Source: Agelaius tricolor (taxonomy: Eukaryota > Chordata > Aves > Passeriformes > Icteridae). From it: a stretch of 64,000 nt of DNA. Below are positions 1-10,996 of the stretch, piece after piece (position 1 is the first letter of the stretch; every line of letters begins with the position of its first letter). The position numbers and the translations under genes were made by a program. A model generated the notes under the pieces. That model did no database searches, was not told where the DNA came from, and worked only from the letters and a program-made list of their open reading frames with translations. The stretch covers positions 26,065,001 through 26,129,000 of the forward strand of contig JALJCS010000009.1 in NCBI GenBank assembly GCA_023055355.1, given 5' to 3'.

Positions 1-794
1 GGCAGTTTATACATGTCCCAGCTGGAGCTCTGCTGCTGCCATGTCGTGGCTTTTGCTGCTCTTTCCTCAGCCATTTTGGCTGGCATTGCACCATTCTACT
101 AGGACTTCACACTGGCCCACAGCTTCACCTGCTAGTCCTGCTTTAGTCCTTGGTTTGTTGCATGGCTTTTTTTCCTTACGCAAATGTTAACACCTTGAGG
201 TTATGTTCATATTCCCAAAATGTGGTATAGCCACTGGTTTTAGTCCTGGGCTCTACTTACCCAGTGAGCACCATGGATAAATTGTGCTCCAAAGTCACTG
301 TCCTTGTGTCCCCTGACAGAACACCTGGGCCACAACTTTTGCAAAAATAGCAGCCTCTGATGTTCTTTCCCAGACTAAGCCCCTTTGTCCTCTCCTGTAT
401 ATGTTGGTCTTCTATCAGGTCTGAGGTGGCCCTCCAAGTTGCTTTGTTCTCAGTAAGTAAGAGTAGTACTTTGGATTTTGGCACCAGAACTTTCAGGGCT
501 CTGCCAGCCTGCAGATCTGCTAGCTGGAGCACTGAGCAGGTCTGTCCTGAGCCATAGGACAGGATGTTCCCCTCATCCACTGGAAAAGAAAGGAAGGGAG
601 TTTTCTGTATCTCCAGGGATAAGTTTCCATCCCCTCTCTGAGGAGCCCTTTTTGAAAGTAAAAGCTTTTCCCTTATTTTCAGTCAGAATTTTCCCTACAT
701 TGCAGCTCATGTTAGCTGCTTTTCAGTGTTCACTGCGCACCTCTGAGAAAAGCCTGCCTCTGTCTTTTCTGCACATTCCCACTCACTATTTTTA

Positions 795-1135
795 GAGAGC
801 AATAAGATCTCCCTCAGCCTTCTCTTCTTCAGACTGAACAGACCCATCTCTCTTAGGTTCTTCCCATCTTGGGAGCCTTCCAGTGGACTTGCTCCAGTGT
901 GTCTATGGCCTTCTTGTTCTGGGGAGCCTGAAATTGATCTAGTACCTGAGATGCTGTCTAATAGGCACCATGTAAAGGGTTTTAGATGCTTCCTTCCACT
1001 TGGGGGGTTATACTCTTGCTAATACAACAGAGGACGTTTGGTCTTTGCTGCAAGGGCATACTGCTAACTCATGCTGAACCTGAAGGACCCCCACGTGTCA
1101 CTGCTTGAGCCTAGAACTTTTTCCCTTCCAGAAAA
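795..1135 (-). mobile_element. CR1 LINE fragment (antisense)
   Basis: On the + strand the sequence follows the familiar reverse complement of the CR1 3' region in order. First comes a GATCTCCCTCAGCCTTCTCT-like block, then AGACTGAACAGACCCA, then the TTCTTGTTCTGGGGAGCCTG block, and further on a GCAAGGGCATACTGCTAACTC block and AGGACCCCCACGTGTCACT. Order and spacing match CR1, so it lies on the - strand. It is 5'-truncated, lacks the 3' tail and carries many mismatches, so it is an old, inactive copy. The right edge is approximate. Confidence 0.8.
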
Positions 1136-1322
1136 CAATGTGGTTGGTCCCTAAAGAGGGACTGTTATTGTGAGGTTTATTCTACCTGTCTAACACAGTA
1201 TTGCATCTTCTTAATCAAGTAATTGGTAACAACCATCAAGGAACAAGAGTGATGCTGTGATATCTCTGATCCTTACATCTGAGCTAGTTCACCATTCAGA
1301 GCTGGGTACATGCCAGCCACTG

Positions 1323-1360
1323 CTTTGCAATTCTATTTCCTCTTTGCAATTCTATTTCCT
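1323..1360. repeat. Tandem duplication, 2 x 19 bp
   Basis: CTTTGCAATTCTATTTCCT occurs twice back to back without a mismatch, followed by a pyrimidine-rich run. It is probably a replication-slippage product. Confidence 0.95.
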
Positions 1361-2850
1361 CCTTTCCCAACTGTCTTTATTAGAGAGCCTGTATCTGAGT
1401 TACATGCTAGTCCTGAGCTGTCTCACCCCAGCTCCATCATCCCAATGGTTTTTCACACACATTCCTCTGCGAATCTGTGTGAACATCAGATTCCTGCTGG
1501 TTTTCCACCATGATGCTTGCACTGGTGCACAGGCATTTGAGGTGGGCCCCCAGCTGTCCTGCTTTCACAAGGCATGCAAAAGCCTTCCCCATTGTGTTGC
1601 CCCTGGCTGCTCCCTCACTGCCCTCTGCATTGTCACTTCTCCACAGGTCACAACAATCCTTCCCCAGTGCCCCTGGCTTCAATCCCTCCTTGCCTGGCTG
1701 AGTGAGCCTGTTGGAAAATAGATGTCTGCCTCACTTTACTCTACAGTACCCTTCGTTCATGGGGGTGACATGGCCATAGATACTCAAACGTTGTCCTTGA
1801 GTTTGGGGCCAACAGAGAGGGGCTAATGAGCTGTGGGTTGTAAACAACATTCCTGTGAATCCAGCAACACAGCTGGAAGTAGTGAGTTGCTCTCTTCAGG
1901 CTTCATTTCCTTTTCCCCACCTAGCTTATAGGCAGTGTTGCCTCAAAAGGACCATCAGCCACTCCTGCCAGGCAGGAGGAAGGGGAAGCTGCTGTCTGTT
2001 TACTCTGTGGTAAGCAAACCAGAAAATTATGTTGTTTCATTCCTCGCTACGCACAAATTTGGAAGCTGAAAATATATTAAAAAAAAAACTAGAGGATTCC
2101 TTTTTAGTGAAAATCCCTCACCACCTGACATGGGGTGTGAAGCATGGAAGCAAGACATGGGTGTGAGAGAGGAAAGACTGCAGCAGCTGGCACAGTCCAC
2201 ACCTGGAAGTGCCTCTTCAGGTCCCAATTCATGGTCGCTCTGGTGCCATGACACAAACTCAGCTTGGAAAGTTTTTAAGGATCTTGAATGTCCATGTCAT
2301 GGGTGATCTTGTGAATCTTAAAGATTCTACTGTGCCTTTGGTGCTCTGCCATGGGTGGTGCAGTCATTCAGAGACTGCCTACTGCAGGTAGTCCATGGGG
2401 GATCCCTCTTGGCTGAAAGGTGTCACAGAAACCAATAACTAATTCACCCTTTGAGTCAGTGCTTTGAAGCCTGGCATCCTGCAGGAGGATGCAGAACTCC
2501 ATCTGGGACTCCCCAGAGTGTAAGAATTAGCTGGGATGATACTTGGAGCCTGCTGATCCCTTCCACACAGCCTTGAGGTAGGCAGGCAGGTCCTGAGAAG
2601 TCATTTTATGAAGACCTCCAAACTTGTGCAAACACAAAGCATTGCAGTTGCAGCAAAGGCTGTTTCTAGCTGTAGACCCTTGAAATACAAACTACACACC
2701 AGTACATACTACTCTGATGTAATTTCAGAAACCCAGCTAGTAGTGAGAGGGGTGCAGCCTGTGAGGTGAGTTTGTGGCTGCCTCTGGTTAATAGGTAGGT
2801 AATTGATTAAGCCAGGCAAGCTGCCCTCCATAATTCTGCTTATAACAAGG

Positions 2851-2874
2851 TCAAACTTTCTTTTGTCTTCACAG
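2851..2874 (+). promoter_or_regulatory. LSAMP: Splice acceptor and polypyrimidine tract of the LSAMP exon
   Basis: A pyrimidine-rich run (TTTCTTTTGTCTTC) leads to CACAG at 2870-2874, directly before the IgLON reading frame. This sets the left boundary of the exon. No competing in-frame AG lies between the tract and the exon. Confidence 0.93.
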
Positions 2875-3000
2875 TTCCACCAAAGATCTCCAATATCTCC
2901 TCGGACATCACCGTGAATGAGGGCAGCAATGTGACCCTGGTTTGCATGGCAAATGGGCGTCCTGAGCCTGTCATCACCTGGAGGCATCTCACTCCCACAG
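2875..3000 (+). CDS. LSAMP: LSAMP internal exon: first half of Ig-like domain 2
   Basis: Internal coding exon of an IgLON protein, a GPI-anchored neuronal surface adhesion molecule with three Ig domains that guides axon targeting and synapse formation. The exon is 126 bp. It starts with the last two bases of a split codon, holds 41 full codons and ends with the first base of the next (phase 1 at both ends). The reading begins [10 protein letters not shown] and ends WRHLTPT. Visible landmarks are the Ig cysteine (codon 2943-2945, in VTLVC), the core tryptophan (2979-2981, in ITW), and two N-glycosylation sequons, N-I-S and N-V-T. From memory, mammalian LSAMP is nearly identical here, with V for I after SSD. 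The paralogues OPCML, NTM and NEGR1 diverge more, especially at [10 protein letters not shown]. The exon is flanked by canonical AG and GT. No other exon of the gene was found in the window, so this is a partial gene. The exon call is near certain; the paralogue call rests on remembered sequence. Confidence 0.94.
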
Positions 3001-3009
3001 GTAAGAAAT
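3001..3009 (+). promoter_or_regulatory. LSAMP: Splice donor of the LSAMP exon
   Basis: CACAG|GTAAGAAA is a near-consensus U1 site and sets the right exon boundary. If the intron were retained, the frame would run on to a TGA at 3144-3146. The residues after the boundary do not resemble any IgLON, which supports splicing here. Confidence 0.93.
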
Positions 3010-4340
3010 CCAACTGGATTCAATTTGTGAACTGTACAGTAGTTCCCTTCTCTTCCAGCATCAAAGAAAATTTCAGTAGCAATATAGGCAGCTATAGAAA
3101 AGTGGCAAGAATCTTAAATGTACTTCAAGCTTGTTTTGAAGAATGAATTCCCAGGCACAATAACCAAGTTTTCCAAGTGAACAAATGAAATTACTTCAAT
3201 AGATGCTCTGCAGAATTGGACCTGTAATTCTATTTAGCTTAGGTCTTCATCTAGTTGTCCCAATCTCTACTGCTGGTAATGCACAGCACAGTGGTGGAGA
3301 TGAAATGCTGCTGGTGCTAGACTGAGGGAAAAGGATTTTTGTTGAGACACTGCATAAAAGAGGTTCTTTCTGAAAACCATGGTATTTGCTTCCTACTGAT
3401 TTGCCTTAAAAGGGAGAGGCAAACAGTGGCCCAGTTTATTTCATACCGCTCTCCACTTTGGCAGACAGCCAAAAGTCCTGTGTCTTCTGAGGTGACTAAA
3501 GAAGGCAATTGATCTTCAAGGTGAGTGAAGAGCAGGATGGTAACAGAATAATGGAGAACTCACCATCTTTGTTCTGCTGTCTGACTGTGCCCTCCATGCT
3601 CAAGGATGTGGCAAGGTTGGGAGGAGAATGTCTTTTTAGTAGCCAGACTCTGTGGGGTTAGCAGCTTGGGTTGCAAGGAAACCTTCAACCCCTAAAGATT
3701 TAACAGTAGGATGAATACAAGAGGTAGGTTTCTATCCTTCTGTATCATGTCCTTGGAGGAGAGAAAAACTTTTATCTGATTTCTTTTCCTATCAGATATT
3801 CTTTTATCTAAAATGCATGGGAAAATCATTGATTAGCCCCATATGAACGATCTTCTGTGGTACTCTCATATATATAAAGGGTTAAAGAGGATTTGAGGAA
3901 GGCAAAGAACAAACATTCTGCATGTGCTACAGATAGTCCAGCTTTCTATTGCAGTTCAACAGCCAGAAAAGGGGAGAAAAGTGAGCCAGAAAGTGTTGCA
4001 GAAAGAAAGTTGGAGAGAGAAAGGTAGAATGACACATTGGAACAGAGCTTAATCTAAGGGCTACATCCAGAACCCCCTGGATTTGGAGCCTGTGGTTGAG
4101 ATTGGGGTTACTTAAATTTCCTGCCTTGTGTCTTCAGCCAAAACAAAGTTCTCCTGAGCTTTCATGTATATGAAAGCTAGATATGCAGTCTGTATTTCTG
4201 GCCCATTTCTTGCAATACCAAGAGAAAAAAGATGGGGAAAGCCTGCCAAGAAGAGGTGAGAGCAGGGCTGATTAGGGGAACACTAGTCATCTGTGGTATT
4301 ATCATCACATCCTGACTTTCCTCTTCTGGTTTGTTTGTTG

Positions 4341-4355
4341 TTTTTTTTTTTTTTT
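4341..4355. repeat. T15 homopolymer
   Basis: Run of 15 T after a TTTGTTTGTTG lead-in; a mononucleotide repeat. A second T-rich block follows at 4703-4726 (T7, then T12). Confidence 0.9.
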
Positions 4356-7300
4356 CAAAATTAAGTATGACTGTGCCATTTACATTCTTAGGAGAAGAGA
4401 ACTTATTTTTTTTCATCTTTAATTATGTATATAGAATCTTCTGGCTCTGGTATTTCTGTTCTTAAGGTTTACTTCATATCAAATCTTCCATATTACTGCT
4501 GCATCAGTCTTTTCAGTTCTCTTTTTTGTATCCAACTAAAAGATACTCCCTAGTTACTCTGTGAGCACAGCCTAACACTGAATTAAGCGCATTAAATCTT
4601 CATGAAATCTAAGATCTGGTACACATGAGATGCTTTCTTCAGAGCAGTGAGAAGATTCTTGTCCTGACTCATCGTTTTGGCTGTTGCTGCTTTGTGGGAG
4701 TTGTTTTTTTGTTGTTTTTTTTTTTTATTTGTACCACCTATTTCACTGTATCAGACACAGAATTTTTTTTTCTCCTTTTTTACAAAAGTCTCCACAGAAC
4801 AAATCCTCACTCTGGCTATCCCCTCTAGTTAGCAACAGAATTGAAGAATCCCATCCCTACTCTGACCGTGGGGACAGTTTTCTTGGCTCTGTTGTTCAGT
4901 TTTCCAGCAGGTCCCTTCACATTTTTTCTCCCATGCTGTGTGTCTCAGAGGTGTTGCCTTGTTAGCATCCCTCAGCACCATCTCACTGACTCCTTTCCAA
5001 TCCCTCCTCAGTCCTCCTCCCTACAGTGAAGCCTGCCAAGCACCTCCTGTGTAACAAACTAGAGGTTATGATGAAGGGCAGGCAGTCCTCAGTCTGTCAC
5101 CTCCATGTGTTACTGATTGTGGTTCTTTCTTTTTCCCCATCTGAACCCATCTGCTGTCTTTTACAGATACAGAGGAACTGCTTTCAGGCAGACATCAGAT
5201 CTTTGAGCAGGATAAAGCCCAGTAAAACACTTGTCTCAAAATGGAAGACAGAAGGGCTTCTTTTAAATGTTTTCCTTGAGGTTGACAATTAATATAAATT
5301 CCAAATCCCTTCCAGAGCTGCTGCTGTTGAAAACGTGTCTTATCTTGGAATCTCCCTTTTCCAGAACTGCAAGGCATTTTGGCTCCATTTATGCGAGTTT
5401 TGAAGCCATCTGCTATGCATCAAAGAGCTATTTTAGATCATTGTAAAGGTTTCTAAAATATATCCCTCTCCTTCAATGTTTTTCATAGTTAAACTTGAGA
5501 CTGAAGAACTGGAATAAAGAGTTATTGAGCTTGTGTGGGAGATTTTGAATGGCCAGGTAGTGGAATTAAACCCGTATCAGGGGGTGAGAGGGCCAAATTA
5601 CATTTTTCTTTGTGCACTCTCCTCCAGGAGTTCATTAGCAACTTTGTCTGCTGTTTCTTTCATTCATTGACTTCATTAATAGAGTTTTTTGGCTAATTAC
5701 TTGAGTTAGGACCACAGAAATTATTGAATTCTTGTTGGCTGGGAAGTGGAAGATACAAATGCAAAGGGAAGGCAATGTTGGTACTTAGGCAGAGAAGGTA
5801 GGGATGCATGTGATAGTTCATTTAAATGCTGCAATCATAGCTTAGTTATCTGCCTATCTGGGAAGCTAAAAAATTGATTTATAAATTGCTGTGTTGCTTC
5901 CTGTTCTGGTTGTTCAGTGAGCAGTTGAACCAGACATTTTTCTCACTTCAACTATAAGTCTTGATCCCCTCAAGCAGCCCACAGGAAAAAACCTCTCCTA
6001 ACCCTGTGAGAAAGCTAAAGTGTGACTGAGGTTGATGACTGTAGCACTGGCACCTGGGAGGAAGGCAGGTAAGGGGAAAAATACTTTAATAATTCAATGG
6101 CAAAAAGACAATACAGATCAGCTTTAATTTGATGAAACCGGAATGACATTCCTTGGAATGATGCAAGTCCTTGCTCTCCTCTTACATTCCTCTTCAGATG
6201 ATTGGCAGATTGTATTTTGACAGAGCAGGTGGAGAGAGTCACTGAGACCCTTTTCTTTTTCACCTGAGAGGCCAACATTGGCAACCTGGTCTGAGTAGTT
6301 GTGGATTTAACAAGCATTGTCTGGGAGCACAAACAGCTTCATTAGCTCTTCTCCTCCGGCCAGCAGAGCTCTTTTCTGGGATCACTGACCTGCACCTTCC
6401 AGCAGCAGGCCAGCAGGTCCCTCCCTGCACATAGTCTGATCCCTTTTCTGTGATTCAGGACACAGCTGCAGGCTTGTTAAGTCTGCCATACCTGATGACA
6501 TTTGCCACCCTGGTTTGTGATGGTAAGCCATGGCAAAGACCATAAAACTGAAGATCTGAACTGGATTTGTCAGAAAACTGTGATGTGTTCATTTAGAGTG
6601 GGGGTGAGTATTGATGGTGTCCTATGCAGTCTGCATGAATTAGCAGTTGCCAGCATTAGGAATACTTCACTAGGGAACACTCCATAGTCTCATCTCTTGA
6701 AAGGGATAAAACCCAGTTTCTTTGTACCAAGAGTGGGTGGTACCCTATTGTTTTATTCTCCTTAATATTAGCTCATTAACCTGCCTAATCCATGCCCCAC
6801 AAAGGTATAGATTATTTTTTTTCACTGAATGCAATAACCTCAAATATCCCATAGCTGCACCACATCCTGGACAAAGTCCTGACCAAGGACCATTTATCAC
6901 TTATCGCACTTACATGATCTGTGAGGGATACCACAGGCAGCCTACCCATCTGTGGGTGCTCTGTTTTCCCTGTACCTTGCACCAGGATAACAACTAACAT
7001 AGCCAAAAAAAGACTCCAGTGAAATAGTTCAGAGATGGTAGCCAATGCCTGCTTTCAAGCCCATCTTAGTTTTTCTTCGCGTCTCTACTGACTTATGTTT
7101 ATTCAGGCTAATGTGTCTTCTCCCTGCCTGCAAGCTGCTGAGATCACAGTCCAGAGTATAATTTATCATTTCTCATCTCTATGTCTTATTCAGAGTCAAG
7201 ATAGGTGCCTGGTTGACTGAAAAAGAGCTTTCTGGGAAGAAGAAAAATTAATGTACATTCGTATCCTTACCAATGAACTCTCAAGGGAAGCCCTAAAGAG

Positions 7301-8915
7301 TGGCCTCTTGTGAATCGGGTTTGCAGCAATACAAACATGGGCAGTTGTTGCAAGGTCTCTGGATTACCAGAGATCTCACTGCTAATCCTTTTGCTGTGCA
7401 TGGGCAGGCAAATGCAAAAGAAAAAGCCATCTCCTGTCCTGAGAAGCTTGTACTTGAGAGCTCACAAGAGCAGTACCATTTGTGTTTCTGCTTCTTTGCC
7501 ACAAAGCAGAGTGATTGAAACCTTCCCAAGGGCCTTGCTTGTGGGTGCTCTGGTGAGTGCCTTTAGCACCCATGCTGATGGCAGCCTGAGAGCTGGTGAC
7601 AGGGAGACAAAGCTATATTGACTAAAGTTGAATTGAGTTACCAGCTGAGGAACAAGCTTCCCTTTTCCTAGAGAAGCTACAGAATATGAAACCTGTATAA
7701 AACACTAGGTATCCCATTATGGATCCAACTTCTTGGCCTCAGCCCACCAAGGCCACTTGATGGAGAAGAAAACACTCTTCCAAATTCCACCTGACAGTCT
7801 AAAGAAACCCACTTTGGCTCAGAAAAAGAGCTTAGTTATTACAGTGGTAATCACAGCATAAGAAGGACCAGTCTAGTGCAAAGCAGATAAGTATTGATTG
7901 CAACACCCAAGTTTCATGTCACAGCATAAAATGAAAGGAGATGAGAAGGCTTGTCAAATATGCCAGTCTGATTCTCCCTAGAGGGTGCTAGAAATTCACA
8001 TTGAGTCTTAGGGAATTTACCGTAGCCTGGGAAGTTTAGGAGGGATAGAGAATACAGAACTGTGCCGGCATGCCCTGTGTAATTGAGATGGTATACATAT
8101 AATATGTTTATAAACAGCTGTAGAACTCATTGCCATGGAAAGTTATTTAAAGATGAGAACTTGGCAAGACTCAACCAGCTTGTGTATTCCTGAGGATAAT
8201 GTGAACAAATCTGGATATTCTTGTTATTCACAATAAAAATATTGAAAAGGATGTTAAACTTCATGCTTTGGGGCTCAGAGATCAGGATAAGACCTAAAAT
8301 GAAAGAGACAGATTATCTCACACCCCCGCTCACTTGTGTATTTTCCTTCAGTGCATGCCAGTCTCCTGATAGAGCTGAGCATTGAAGCAAGAGGAGACAG
8401 AGAGCTTTCTGAAGGCATGAGTTAAGAAGGCCATATTGGTCACAATGGGCAAGTTCACTCATTATGTCCTGTGTTAGCTTGCTTTTCATTGCTGCCTAAG
8501 TCCAAAGCCTTGTTGCTTCACTTAGTATTGCACAGGGAAACCCAGTTGATGCCCAAAGAAAGTAACAAGCAGAAAACCCTCAGCCAGAGTCACCACAAGT
8601 CAGCCCTGTGGTCAGTAGGTAGCAGTGGGAAACAGATTTTCTGGTTATCTAAAGCATTTGTATTTAGGCCATCTTTCTGCTGCTCTCCTAAAACCTTAGT
8701 AAAACAGTTGTACAGGAAAGCAGCCTTGTTTTGGGAAGCATGGGGTGGAGTTTTTTTTGTTTGGATTTGATGGGGGTTTTGTGGCATTACTGTGCCAGTT
8801 CTTATTTCACAACCTTCCTCCCATGAAACTGTCTCAGGAAACTTGAGGTTTACAAGATGTTTGTTTAACAAAACTGAGGCAACTGATGATTTTTTAAACA
8901 GATCTCCTTTTCCTC

Positions 8916-8928
8916 TTTTTTTTTTTTT
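8916..8928. repeat. T13 homopolymer
   Basis: Run of 13 T within a T/C-rich stretch (about 8906-8940). Confidence 0.88.
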
Positions 8929-9078
8929 CCTTCTTTCATGTTCAAAATACTTTCTGGTAAAACATCTTCCACAGAGACCTTGCACTTTACCTCTTATACA
9001 CTCCCAGTTTGTTTTAGCACACTTTCTGAGATGTCTTTTTCTCTCTATTTAGTCTTCATCTTATCCAATATGTAGGGG

Positions 9079-9092
9079 AAAAAAAAAAAAAA
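9079..9092. repeat. A14 homopolymer
   Basis: Run of 14 A followed by GGAAGAGGA; a mononucleotide repeat. Confidence 0.88.
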
Positions 9093-10983
9093 GGAAGAGG
9101 ATGCTGGCTCATAAAGAGCCTGGGAAACAAGCCAAACTTTCAACTTTTTCAGGTCTTCTCCAGAAGGCATCTAAAGTTGTTTCAACCTCTATTTGCTTCC
9201 CACTAACACTTGTTCCACATTTCTTATATTTTTAGAGGACTGTTTTTCCTAGGGCCCACAAGCTAGATCCACATTGCCTCCTTCCTCACCTGTAACAGAC
9301 TTAAGTTGTGATGGTTCTCTCTCCTCAGCACACTTTATCTTCTTTCTTCTATGCCCAGCAACACATGCACTGCACAGGGATCCTTCCTCTTGTAATCACC
9401 TTGCAATAATGCCCCATTCAGTTCCTGTGGACTGTGATGCTGTTTCAGTACAAACACAGTTTTTGAATTAAATGTTCACTTTTTTAACAGCTTTGATTTC
9501 TCTCTACTGTCCCAGGGCAGAGAGGGAGAGCAAGGCTTCATGAGTATTTTGGCATTTCTGGGGAAATAGACAAATAAAGCTGTTGTGAGGAGGAAACTTA
9601 CCCTGCTGCCTACAGCAATGGTTGGAGAGGAACATGTGGAGTCTTCTGGTCAGTGCTTGTCTGCTCCACCTCTGGCAAGCTTGTCTGTGCTGCTGGCAAG
9701 ATGTGGCAGTTCTGTACCAATTTAGTTGCCTTCCTGCCACATAAAAATGATAAAAATGTTGCTCCTTGCAGCAAGTTGGAGTCTGGTAGAGTTGCCTCCT
9801 TTTTATCTTCTCCCAGATGGGTACCAATTCTAGTTGGTCATGCTGTTAACGTCTTTTCCATGGCATTTTAAAGGCTGAGCTGAATTGTGCCCATATGAAA
9901 ACTTTCCTCCACCTACAGAAAAGCAGCATTTTTCTAGTTCACTGCATGCTGTAATATTACTGTCTTTGCAGTGCTGTGCCTCCACCCTCAAGCTTAGTGA
10001 TACTCAGTGGGGACACTCCTGTTTAGCTGGGGCTTCCAGGAACAGCTAGCTGCTTTTCCTCCCCCACCTCCATGAGCCAGTCTTGAAGGATCCCAGAGGG
10101 CTTAGATGTGGGAGTGAAAACTGAGCACCCCAGAAGATGAGTATCCAAAACCTCCCATAATTAATGATGACAGGAAAAGGAATTGCCACGTGCTTTGACA
10201 AAAAGGATAGCAACAGCAGCCTAATGAACTTTCCATTTCTCCATCATTCCTACCCATTCCACAGACCCATTAAAATCAAGGGACTTTTTTGTCTTGACTA
10301 GGACAGAAAGAGGAGAGGTCTCCTAGGCCTGCCCTGCTGAGACTGGTAGATGCAGCCCATCTGGCTGCCTTTCCTACCAGCCTTCCTCATTCTCCAAACA
10401 CCATTTAGCACTCAGGTAGTCAACTGCAGTAAAATAGAGTATCTGAAGAGAAGGTTACTGAGTGCAGGACACTGATGAGGTGTGGATCTGTGTGTTGCTG
10501 TGTCTCCCTCTAGTGATCTGAACTCACAAGTCTGCTTTGGGTCCTTTGTGCCTGGAGCTGCTGGTTGGAGGACAGAGATTCCCTGGGTTCATCAGAATAA
10601 AAGGTGAATATTTTAGGACTGGGTCCCATTCCCCCTGCCATCCGGAGGTCATATTCCCCATTGGCAGCTCTGTGTTTGCAGCTGTAGTTCACATCTGGAA
10701 ATTTAAATGTGCTTGTAAAGATACAGAGAGGTTGACTGTGAATTAAAGAGAGAAAAAATTCATAGCATGTTAAATGGAATAGTTTCAATTCAAACATCCT
10801 TAAGAAAGCTAGCCTTAAGAAGAAAATGAGGAGGCTGCAATTTTTTTCCCTTGTAGCTGTAATCTATAAGTGGTTTCACTTAAGGCAAGCATATTTTTCA
10901 CTCTCTCTTCACAGCAGGAGAGAGAAACGCTAATAAAAAGGGAAAGTTAAGGTAGTAGCTTATGCTTGGTCCATGCTTTCTTC

Positions 10984-10996
10984 TTTTTTTTTTTTT
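10984..10996. repeat. T13 homopolymer
   Basis: Run of 13 T after TTTCTTC; a mononucleotide repeat. Confidence 0.88.

Larger units (their letters stand above)
1..2874 (+). other. LSAMP: Upstream LSAMP intron (3' part)
   Basis: Non-coding sequence before the exon; the matching donor lies outside the window. It holds a CR1 fragment at about 795-1135 and a 2 x 19 bp tandem repeat at 1323-1360. Stretches 1-794 and 1361-2850 show only short overlapping ORFs on both strands with no recognisable domain. I see nothing further in them. Calling it intron rests on the acceptor at 2874. Confidence 0.85.

Noticed and set aside
1..794. Possible LTR or retrovirus-derived sequence upstream of the first CR1
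   Set aside because: No paired terminal repeats, primer-binding site or recognisable coding region could be seen.
3868..3885. TATA-like ATATATATAAAG as an intronic promoter
   Set aside because: AT-rich words of this kind are frequent by chance; no initiator, CpG context or exon follows.
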